In this document: positions 26,640-32,607 of the stretch, piece after piece
How the letters are laid out: every line of letters begins with the position of its first letter
Position numbering within the stretch: position 1 is the stretch's first letter
Program-made: the position numbers and the translations under genes
Source: Microbacterium commune
GTDB taxonomy: Bacteria > Actinomycetota > Actinomycetes > Actinomycetales > Microbacteriaceae
DNA: 32,607 bases
Direction of reading: 5' to 3'
Assembly (NCBI RefSeq): GCF_014836945.1
Contig: NZ_JACSPX010000001.1
Coordinates: 1,874,765 to 1,907,371 of the forward strand
The notes under the pieces: model-generated
What the model was told of the DNA's origin: nothing
Database searches by the model: none
The model's input: the letters and a program-made list of their open reading frames with translations, nothing else

Positions 26640-29251
26640 CCGTCACCCGCGCACGTGAGCGTGACCACGGTGCCGGCTGGGGCGGCGGTGTCGGCAGCCG
26701 GATCCTGGCCGGTCACGGTCGACCCGTTCTTGCATCCCTCGCCAGAGACCCCGAAACCGGCGCCTTCGAGCGCAGGTTTGGCCTGGTTGAACTTCGCGCC
26801 GGTGACGTTCGGCACCGTCGCCTGCGCGGCAGGGCTGTTGCCCGTGCTCGGACGCAGCGTGACGGTGGTGCCGCTGGCGACACGTCCGGGGCCGGGCGTC
26901 TGCTCTGCGACCAGCCCCGCGCCGACCTCGCTGTCGATGGGATCTCCGACCTGCACGGTGAAGCCCGCGGCGTCGATGATCTGGGTGGCCTCCTCCACCG
27001 ACTTCCCGACCACATTCGGCAGCTCCTTGGGCACGGTGCGCGTGAGGCCGCGGTCGGGCTCGGGGAACCGGTCTCCGCCGTACGCCGCGTTCGCAGCGCG
27101 CTGGAGGTCTCTCGCCAGTGGGTAGCGGATGTCGTTCAGCCGCGTGCCCTTCCACGAATACCGCTTCAGGTCCTGATCGCCGCTGATGTTGCCCACCCAC
27201 ACCGCGGTCGTCACCTTCGTGCTCGACTCGACGAGCATGGTGTGCTCCTTCTCGGCGGTACCGGTCTTGCCGATCACCTGAACACCATCATTGGGATTGG
27301 CGCCAGCACCGGTGCCGCCTTCCATGACGCCTCGCAGGGCGTATGCGGCGGTCGCCGCCACCTCCGGGGAGATCACCTGGGTGCAACTGGTCTTCGGCAC
27401 CTCGAGTTCCTTGCCGTCCTGCGCGACGATCTTGTCGATGACGCGGGGCTCGCAGAAGATGCCCTTGTTCGCCACCGTGGCGTATGCGCCCGCCATCTGG
27501 ATGGGGGGAATCGACTTCGAGCCGAGGACGGTGGGGAAGGGGTCGTTCGCGTCGGTGCGGACGCCGTCCTTCTCGGAGTCCTTGAGCACTTCGCCGGCGA
27601 GTCCGTAGGTGGTCACGTCGCCGCCGTCGCCCCAGTGCACACCGAGACGCTTCGCCATCTTGTTGATGTCGCACAGGTCGAGCTTCTGGGCCATCGCCAG
27701 ATAACCCGTGTTCAGCGACGACGAAGTGAAGCGGCGCACCGTGTTGACCGAGCCGCGCCCCTGGCCGAAGTTGCCGATGACGTCTCGCTGCGTGTAGGTC
27801 CCTCCGCACTGCGGGAACTTGCCGAAGTTGCGCTCCCGGCCGTCGAGCACGTCGTTGACGGAGTTGCCCTTCTCGAGCCACTCGAGCAGAGTGAACAGCT
27901 TGTAAGTCGAGCCGGGTCCGAACCCGGCCCCGCCGCCGTGCTTGCGGTCTGCGGCGAACACCTGCGCGGAGACGCCAGGGATGCCCTCGTCTGCGGCGGA
28001 CTCGCTGAACCTGGTGTTCTGCACGATGGAGAGGATGCGTCCGGTGCCGGCTTCGATCGACACGCCGGCGCTGCCGAGGCGAATCCCGTCCATGGCTTCA
28101 GGGACCCTGGCACGGATCGCCTCATCGGCCGGACCCTGCACGCGCATGTCGAGTGAGGTGTAGACCTTCAGGCCGCCGCGGCGGAGCAGCTCGGAGCGCT
28201 CACGAGCGTCGGCGCCGAATGCCTCGTTACTCAAGATCTCGGACTTGACGTACTGGCAGAAGTACGCGTTCCCGTTCGCCGCAGTGCAGCCCTGCTCCGT
28301 CGGTTGAATGTTCGGCTCGATGGGCGCTGCGACGGCCTCGTCGTGCTGAGCCTGCGTGATCTTCCCGTCCGTGAGCATCCGGCCGAGGACGTAGTTACGA
28401 CGAGTGGTGGTGGCGGCGAAACCGTCCTCGGCGGAGTTGCTGCCGGTCGTCTGGTCGATGCGGAAAGTGTTCGGGTTCTGCACGACACCGGCCAGCACGG
28501 CTGCCTGGCCGAGGGTGAGATCCTTCGCGCTGACACCGTAGTAGTAGTTCGCTGCCGCCTCGATGCCGTACACCTGACCACCGAAGTTCGCGATGTTCAG
28601 ATAGCCCAGGAGGATGTCGTTCTTCGAGTAGTCCTTCTCGATCTGCACCGCGTAGCGCATCTCCTGCAGCTTGCGCTCGATGCCGTCTGCTCCCGTGGCG
28701 TTGGTGGCATCCGTGAAGCAGGCGCGAAGACGCTCGTCGTACTCCTCGTCCGAGCCCGCCTCATGGCGCGACGCGTCCTTTTCGCACTCCTGGATGAGCA
28801 CGTTCTTCACGAACTGCTGGGTGATCGTGGAGGCGCCGCGCGACGAGGTGCCGCGAAGGTTCTCGACGACGGCTTTGACAGTGGCGCCGAGATTGACGCC
28901 GCCGTGCTCGTAGAAGTTCTTGTCTTCACTCGAGAGGATCGCGTCGTACAGCAGTGGCGACACCTGCTCGAACGTCACCGGCACCCGGTTCTGGTCGAAG
29001 AACTTCGCCATCTGGAACGGCTGGCCGTCGGCGCCGGTTCCGTAGAACTCGGTCGGCTCCATGGGAGCGCCGGGGGTGAGGCTGTTCGGCAGGTTGTCGA
29101 AGATCGTCAGCGCCTGCGACCCCGTCACTCCTGCAACGGCGATGGCGGGAGTGACGGCTGCGGTGACCAGAACCCCGGCGACTGCGCTCAGGCCCACCAG
29201 GCCGAGCAGACCGCCGAGCACACCAGACAGCGTGCGTTTCGTTTGAGGCAT
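26636..29251 (-). CDS. class A penicillin-binding protein with two PASTA domains
   Basis: An 871-residue bifunctional PBP. An N-terminal membrane helix (about 10-35) is followed by a GT51 glycosyltransferase domain with Glu109 in SSEDKNFYEHGG and the RGASTITQQFVKN motif. The transpeptidase domain has the SxxK nucleophile Ser448 in GSTYKLF, the SxN motif in SSSLNTGY and KTGTAEK. Two C-terminal PASTA repeats (starting PNVVGK and PNVTGA) end the protein. It polymerises and cross-links peptidoglycan at the outer membrane face. The layout matches actinobacterial PonA-type proteins. The ATG at 29251 is placed 6 nt after a -10-like box, suggesting a leaderless mRNA. Confidence 0.95.
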   Translation of the reverse strand: MPQTKRTLSGVLGGLLGLVGLSAVAGVLVTAAVTPAIAVAGVTGSQALTIFDNLPNSLTPGAPMEPTEFYGTGADGQPFQMAKFFDQNRVPVTFEQVSPLLYDAILSSEDKNFYEHGGVNLGATVKAVVENLRGTSSRGASTITQQFVKNVLIQECEKDASRHEAGSDEEYDERLRACFTDATNATGADGIERKLQEMRYAVQIEKDYSKNDILLGYLNIANFGGQVYGIEAAANYYYGVSAKDLTLGQAAVLAGVVQNPNTFRIDQTTGSNSAEDGFAATTTRRNYVLGRMLTDGKITQAQHDEAVAAPIEPNIQPTEQGCTAANGNAYFCQYVKSEILSNEAFGADARERSELLRRGGLKVYTSLDMRVQGPADEAIRARVPEAMDGIRLGSAGVSIEAGTGRILSIVQNTRFSESAADEGIPGVSAQVFAADRKHGGGAGFGPGSTYKLFTLLEWLEKGNSVNDVLDGRERNFGKFPQCGGTYTQRDVIGNFGQGRGSVNTVRRFTSSSLNTGYLAMAQKLDLCDINKMAKRLGVHWGDGGDVTTYGLAGEVLKDSEKDGVRTDANDPFPTVLGSKSIPPIQMAGAYATVANKGIFCEPRVIDKIVAQDGKELEVPKTSCTQVISPEVAATAAYALRGVMEGGTGAGANPNDGVQVIGKTGTAEKEHTMLVESSTKVTTAVWVGNISGDQDLKRYSWKGTRLNDIRYPLARDLQRAANAAYGGDRFPEPDRGLTRTVPKELPNVVGKSVEEATQIIDAAGFTVQVGDPIDSEVGAGLVAEQTPGPGRVASGTTVTLRPSTGNSPAAQATVPNVTGAKFNQAKPALEGAGFGVSGEGCKNGSTVTGQDPAADTAAPAGTVVTLTCAGDG

Positions 29252-29257
29252 ACGCTG

Positions 29258-29275
29258 ATGTTAAGGGAATTCCCT
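29258..29275 (-). promoter_or_regulatory. PBP promoter with abutting palindrome
   Basis: On the minus strand TAACAT (29258-29263) ends 6 nt before the PBP ATG. Directly upstream and touching it is AGGGAATTCCCT (29264-29275), a perfect 12-bp palindrome that extends to 18 bp with one mismatched pair. It lies in the spacer of the promoter and between two divergent genes, so it is a candidate operator for either. Confidence 0.5.
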
Positions 29276-29335
29276 GAATAAGAGCCTCGACGCTTCGGCA
29301 TCCCGTGCCGTTCGTCGCCGACGCACAGGAGTGCC

Positions 29336-29560
29336 ATGATCACGTGGGAGTATCTGACCACGCCGCTGCTGATCCACAACACGGCGGCGATCCTCAACAA
29401 CTGGGGCAAGCAGGGCTGGGAGCTCGTGCAGGTCGTCCAGGGGCCGGAGGGTGGCCTCGTCGCCTACCTGAAGCGTCCCGTCACGCAGGATTCGACCGCC
29501 AACGCCGGCCTCGCCGCCGCGGCCGAGGCATCCCGCCAGTTCGAGGGGGAGAGCCGATGA
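29336..29560 (+). CDS. small DUF4177-like protein
   Basis: A 74-residue protein: MITWEYLTTPLLIHNTAAIL then NNWGKQGWELVQVVQGPEGG. The WEY...N.WG.QGWELV pattern is that of DUF4177-type small proteins common in actinobacteria, whose function is unknown. It has no signal peptide and no membrane helix; the last 20 residues are Ala-rich and probably flexible. AGGAG precedes the ATG. It overlaps the RidA-family gene by 4 bp (ATGA), so both are made together, and it is divergent from the PBP gene across an 84-bp intergenic region that holds a palindrome. Confidence 0.8.
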   Translation: MITWEYLTTPLLIHNTAAILNNWGKQGWELVQVVQGPEGGLVAYLKRPVTQDSTANAGLAAAAEASRQFEGESR

Positions 29561-30015
29561 GCGTCTCCGCCCGCCTCGCTGAGCTCGGCCTCGAGCTGCC
29601 AGCCGTGGCCGCTCCCGTCGCCGCATACGTCCCGGCCGTCGTCCACAGCGGTCTCGTCTACACCTCCGGGCAGCTGCCGTTCGTCGACGGCGCGCTGCCG
29701 GCGACCGGGAAGGTCGGCGCCGAGGTCGAGGCGGCGGATGCCCAGGGCTACGCCCGCACGTGCGCGCTGAACGCGCTGGCCGCCGCCGCGCAGGCGGCCG
29801 GAGGTGTCGACCGGCTCGCCGGTGTGCTGCGCGTGGGCGGCTTCGTGGCATCCGACCCCACGTTCACCGGTCAGCCGGCCGTCGTCAACGGCGCCAGCGA
29901 CGTGCTCGGCGAGATCTTCGGCGACGCAGGGCAGCACGCCCGCGCGGCCGTCGGGGTGGCGAGCCTGCCGCTCGACACCCCCGTCGAGGTCGAGGTCACC
30001 TTCATCCTCGCCTGA
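29557..30015 (+). CDS. RidA family protein (YjgF/YER057c/UK114)
   Basis: The 152-residue protein has the trimeric RidA fold signature: VHSGLVYTSGQLPFVDG, then ALNALAAAAQAAGG and a terminal VEVEVTFILA. It belongs to the longer actinobacterial subgroup (cd02199-like) rather than to the archetypal RidA: the conserved catalytic Arg region of true RidA, (I)R, is not evident (the segment reads ARAAVGVASLPLDTPVEVE), so enamine/imine deaminase activity is uncertain. ATG at 29557 overlaps the DUF4177-like gene. Its last 14 bp overlap the convergent surface-protein gene. Confidence 0.88.
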   Translation: MSVSARLAELGLELPAVAAPVAAYVPAVVHSGLVYTSGQLPFVDGALPATGKVGAEVEAADAQGYARTCALNALAAAAQAAGGVDRLAGVLRVGGFVASDPTFTGQPAVVNGASDVLGEIFGDAGQHARAAVGVASLPLDTPVEVEVTFILA

Positions 30016-31870
30016 GCTGCCCCCTTGCCGCCGCTGCTCGCCTTAGCGAGGGGCTGGCGAAGATCAGAATCCCCGCCAAGATCAGCCCCGCCCCCACCCA
30101 CGCCGCGGTGGTGGGGGAGTCTGCGCCGGTCGCCGCCAGGGCCGCGCGATCGACGTGGACGGGGGTGATGGCGCTGAATCCGGTCTCGGCGAAGTGCAGG
30201 ATCAGGTGGTGGTCGCCGTCGGGTACGGCGCTCAGATCGAAGGCGTCGGCTGCGTCGCCCTCCCGCCATTGCACTGATCCGAGTGCTATAGGAGCGGACC
30301 GCATCGTCCCGATCACGCTCGAGCGGGTGCTTCGGACCTTCTCGACGAACGACGTCATTAGATCCACGCCCTCTGCCTGCCTGGTCATCAGCGGCTGCAG
30401 CCGCAGCATGTCCATCTGCTGGGAGTTGCGCGCGACGTCGAGCTGGGCGCGCAGTGCGGCCGCGGCTGCAGCTGCCTGAACCCGTCCGGCCGTGGGGTCG
30501 GGCTCGCCGTCCCTGTAGAGATCCTGGAAGGGGTGTGTCATCGACGCGCCACGCAGGGCAGCGGCAGCAGCGTCGAACCCGGCACGGGAGGGTGCGCGTC
30601 CATACGCTTCGAGAGCCGCGACCGCATCGACAGATGCGGCGATGGCTCGATTGCGTTCATGCACCTCGGAGAGCTGTGAGCCCAGCTGCTGCTCCTGCAA
30701 CGACGACCGGGTGTCCTGCAGCATCAGCATGACGTTCTCCAGGTCTGTGGTGGCGATCACGGATCCGGTCTGCCGCAGGCCTGTCATCCGGTCAAGCAGG
30801 CTGTTCACGGGCGGGATCCCGTCCGCTCGGTCAGTGTCCTGCGCGAAGCCCAGAACCTGGCCGGCGTCGCTCATGAGTGCGACGGGGTCGCCGTTCGCGC
30901 GCTGAGCTGCGTCGATGACGGAGTCCAGCACGGTGTCGGGGGAGGTGCCCAGCGCGCTCGAGACGGGTCGGGAGAACAGCGGGATGCCGGGGTATACGTA
31001 GGCGGCCGCGTGCGTCGGAGCGGGAACGGGGACCGTCGGTGCGGGGGTGGGTGCAGGGGAAGGAGTCGGAGTGGGGGTCGGGGTCGGAGGCGGGGTCGGA
31101 GTAGGTATGGGTGTCGGAGCCGGCGTGGGCGTGGGAGCGACGCTGTCGGACACCAGTGCGAACTCTCGATCGACGTCGATTCCCGGCTGCGCTGCGGCGA
31201 CGCGAAAGGGCGGGTTGGCGGGTTGCTCTGACGCCAGCACGAGCCCGGGCGGCGGGGTCAGCGCCAGCCTGTAATCGTCGTCGGCGGTGGCCGGGACCGC
31301 TCCGCTCGTGAACCTGCCGTCAGCGGCGAGAGGCACACGCTGCACCTCAACCTCTCCGCTGAGGATCGCGAGCGTCGATCCCTGCAGGTCGGCGACTGGT
31401 GCACCATCCGCCGTCGCGGAGACCGTTCCGGTGATGGTGGCGAAACTGCCCCAGAACGTGACCGAGACGGAGTCGCTATCGGGGGTGAATTCCGTCTGAG
31501 CCTCGGTGCGCTCGAGTTCTCCCCGTGCACCCGGCCACACGGCATCCGCCACGAAGGAGCGCTGATCGCCGTCGACGGTGGGGCTCGCCTCGATGTCGAG
31601 GGAGACGGTGCCATCGGCTCTCGTGGTGCCGGATGCGAGCACCGCTCCGTCGACGGAGGGCCCGCGCACAGTGACAGCGACGCCCGCGAGCGCCGCAGTG
31701 TCGGTGCCGTCGCTGATGGTCGCCTCGATGGTGATGGGAGTCGACACGGCGGACGCATACGCCACGGGCGGCAGGGCCGCGATGATCATGCCGGCGGCAA
31801 TGGCGACGGCGCCCGACGTCCGCCCGAAGGGGGAGGAGGCGCTGCGCTGCGCAGTGCGGAGAGGATGCAT
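30002..31870 (-). CDS. sortase-anchored surface protein with LAATG signal
   Basis: A 622-residue secreted protein without a recognised family. It has a signal peptide (GAVAIAAGMIIAALPPVAYASA), one or two Ig-like beta domains (about 30-235, each with an extended xGVAVTVxG or TADGAPVADLQG style), a Pro/Thr linker (about 243-287), a long mainly helical region (about 300-520, rich in Gln, Leu, Ala), a short beta domain and a C-terminal LAATG (578-582), hydrophobic helix and Arg tail. This is a class E sortase-type LAxTG signal. No sortase is in the window. ATG at 31870 is chosen because CATACT ends 6 nt upstream; the TTG start at 31906 would run through the promoter. A TetR gene is divergent. Confidence 0.75.
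   Translation of the reverse strand: MHPLRTAQRSASSPFGRTSGAVAIAAGMIIAALPPVAYASAVSTPITIEATISDGTDTAALAGVAVTVRGPSVDGAVLASGTTRADGTVSLDIEASPTVDGDQRSFVADAVWPGARGELERTEAQTEFTPDSDSVSVTFWGSFATITGTVSATADGAPVADLQGSTLAILSGEVEVQRVPLAADGRFTSGAVPATADDDYRLALTPPPGLVLASEQPANPPFRVAAAQPGIDVDREFALVSDSVAPTPTPAPTPIPTPTPPPTPTPTPTPSPAPTPAPTVPVPAPTHAAAYVYPGIPLFSRPVSSALGTSPDTVLDSVIDAAQRANGDPVALMSDAGQVLGFAQDTDRADGIPPVNSLLDRMTGLRQTGSVIATTDLENVMLMLQDTRSSLQEQQLGSQLSEVHERNRAIAASVDAVAALEAYGRAPSRAGFDAAAAALRGASMTHPFQDLYRDGEPDPTAGRVQAAAAAAALRAQLDVARNSQQMDMLRLQPLMTRQAEGVDLMTSFVEKVRSTRSSVIGTMRSAPIALGSVQWREGDAADAFDLSAVPDGDHHLILHFAETGFSAITPVHVDRAALAATGADSPTTAAWVGAGLILAGILIFASPSLRRAAAARGQLRRG
31030..31140 (-). repeat. Pro-Thr coding repeat in the surface protein
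   Basis: The + strand shows GGGGTCGGAG-like units repeated in frame. On the minus strand they encode alternating Pro-Thr/Pro-Ala dipeptides, a stiff linker that would lift the N-terminal domains from the cell wall. The count of units is likely to vary. Confidence 0.75.
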
Positions 31871-31876
31871 CGCACC

Positions 31877-31893
31877 AGTATGGACTGAGTCCA
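31877..31893. promoter_or_regulatory. -10 of the surface-protein gene overlapped by a TetR-type operator
   Basis: On the minus strand CATACT (31877-31882) ends 6 nt before the surface-protein ATG. TGGACTGAGTCCA (31881-31893), a perfect 13-bp odd palindrome, overlaps the last two bases of this box and the spacer. The divergent gene encodes a TetR regulator, so the site is a candidate operator that would block the surface-protein promoter. Confidence 0.6.
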
Positions 31894-31922
31894 AAGATAG
31901 ATACAAGCCAAAATTTGCGGGC

Positions 31923-31928
31923 TACACT
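31923..31928 (+). promoter_or_regulatory. -10 box of the TetR gene
   Basis: TACACT lies 22 nt before the ATG at 31951 and leaves room for GGGAGG as a ribosome binding site. The 13-bp palindrome lies 29 bp upstream of this box, close to a -35 position, so repression of the TetR gene itself is possible. Confidence 0.45.
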
Positions 31929-31950
31929 TGTGTCTTCCGGGAGGATGGGG

Positions 31951-32565
31951 ATGAGCCGACTTCGTGAGGCCAAAATGCATGCGGCCAGACGGTTGATGGA
32001 GCAGGCCGCCGTCGATCTCGCCTACGAGGAGGGGATCGGTGCTGTCACCGTCGACCGCGTGTGCGCCACGGCGATGATGTCGCGCAGCACGTTCTTCAAC
32101 TACTTCCCGTCTCTCGACCAGGCGATCTTCGGGGCGCCGCTGTCATACGACCCTGATCTCACCGCGCGCGTGCTGGCTCAGCATTCCCGAGACCTGGTCG
32201 TCGCAGCCTGCCTCATCGTGATGGAGTCGGTGCGTGGACAGGTCGACGACGAGCTGACGCGGAAGCGCTTCGCGCTGTTCATACGGGAACCGGGAACCAC
32301 GAACGCCGTGTCCTGGACCAGTCACGAGAGCAGGCAGGGCCTCGAGAACGTCATCGCCGACTGGCTTCGTGAGCACCCCGAGTCGGCTCGACTCGCCGAC
32401 GCGGATCCCGAGACCGAAGCCAGGATGACAGTGGGCTTCTCGATCGCGCTCGGCGACGAGGTTATGCGCCTCGTGGGCGATGAGGGCGGTGAGTTGCCGT
32501 TCGATGTCGCCCACTTCCGGACCGTGCGCGAGCGGATGGCCAGGATCAGCCTGCCCGACGGCTGA
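31951..32565 (+). CDS. TetR-family transcriptional regulator
   Basis: A 204-residue protein with a TetR N-terminal helix-turn-helix: ARRLMEQAAVDLAYEEGIGA, then VTVDRVCATAMMSRSTFFNYFPSLDQAIF. The rest is helical with no recognised ligand domain and no clear ligand hint. ATG at 31951 is placed 6 nt after GGGAGG; an ATG at 31945 lies in that site and is less likely. It is divergent from the LAATG surface-protein gene, sharing an 80-bp region with a 13-bp palindrome, which makes that gene the probable target. Confidence 0.88.
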   Translation: MSRLREAKMHAARRLMEQAAVDLAYEEGIGAVTVDRVCATAMMSRSTFFNYFPSLDQAIFGAPLSYDPDLTARVLAQHSRDLVVAACLIVMESVRGQVDDELTRKRFALFIREPGTTNAVSWTSHESRQGLENVIADWLREHPESARLADADPETEARMTVGFSIALGDEVMRLVGDEGGELPFDVAHFRTVRERMARISLPDG

Positions 32566-32580
32566 GCACGCTCAGTGCTC
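32564..32580 (+). terminator. candidate hairpin at the end of the TetR gene
   Basis: GAGCAC and GTGCTC pair around a 5-nt loop. The first bases overlap the stop codon. There is no T-tract; the window ends 27 bp later in C5G5. Confidence 0.3.
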
Positions 32581-32607
32581 GCTCGGACGCGGCGAGACCC
32601 CCGGGGG

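Noticed and set aside
31871..31906. TTG start of the surface protein at 31906
   Set aside because: It would place coding sequence over the operator and -10 box and give a poor signal peptide start.

Overview
The window is high-GC (roughly 70 % by eye) actinobacterial chromosome. Leaderless GTG starts, TANNNT-type -10 boxes, a MoxR/DUF58/transglutaminase cluster, PASTA-type class A PBP, a LAATG-anchored surface protein and Mqo all fit Micrococcales. Microbacterium or another Microbacteriaceae genus is my best guess from protein style, not from a search. Nothing looks like a mobile element, phage, CRISPR array or recent insertion. Nearly all of it is intact, closely packed housekeeping DNA.

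Layout. 1-54: a C/G homopolymer edge and the promoter of a TrhO-type rhodanese gene (55-957). 964-5309 (minus): a three-gene operon of MoxR ATPase, DUF58 protein and TgpA-like transglutaminase. 5431-5530: promoter and gene of the small SRP RNA. 5609-6849: a rhomboid protease and a membrane-anchored lysozyme-like protein, overlapping. 6906-10231: pta-ackA. 10297-13559: a beta-phosphoglucomutase-like HAD enzyme and a GH65 phosphorylase. 13613-17837: dnaX, recR and an EamA transporter, start/stop coupled. 17941-20436: lysC (with an internal beta-subunit start) and asd. 20510-22613: mqo and tdk. 22624-24665: an autoregulated FadR/LldR-type regulator and an FMN-dependent alpha-hydroxy-acid dehydrogenase. 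24675-25635 (minus): a HAD-IIB phosphatase and tRNA-Pro(CGG), separated by a strong hairpin. 25704-29251 (minus): PASTA PBP and a metallophosphoesterase. 29336-30015: a DUF4177-like small protein and a RidA-family protein. 30002-32565: a sortase-type surface protein (minus) and a divergent TetR regulator sharing an operator.

How the genes fit together. Central carbon genes recur: Pta-AckA makes or uses acetate, LldD-type enzyme oxidises a 2-hydroxy acid (probably L-lactate), Mqo feeds malate electrons to quinone, and GH65 plus beta-PGM would convert a disaccharide to glucose phosphates. LysC and Asd start the aspartate pathway toward lysine, diaminopimelate, threonine and methionine. The PBP and lysozyme-like protein act on the envelope.

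The most interesting signals are regulatory. Six genes have a -10-like hexamer exactly 6 nt before the start codon (trhO, pta, dnaX, mqo, PBP, surface protein) and a seventh is 8 nt away, which predicts leaderless mRNAs. Two identical 13-bp palindromes flank the -10 of the lldR-like gene. A 13-bp palindrome overlaps the -10 of the LAATG surface protein, next to a TetR gene. A 12-bp palindrome abuts the PBP -10. I did not find convincing evidence of a wholly new multi-gene system; the TetR/surface-protein pair is the least explained part.
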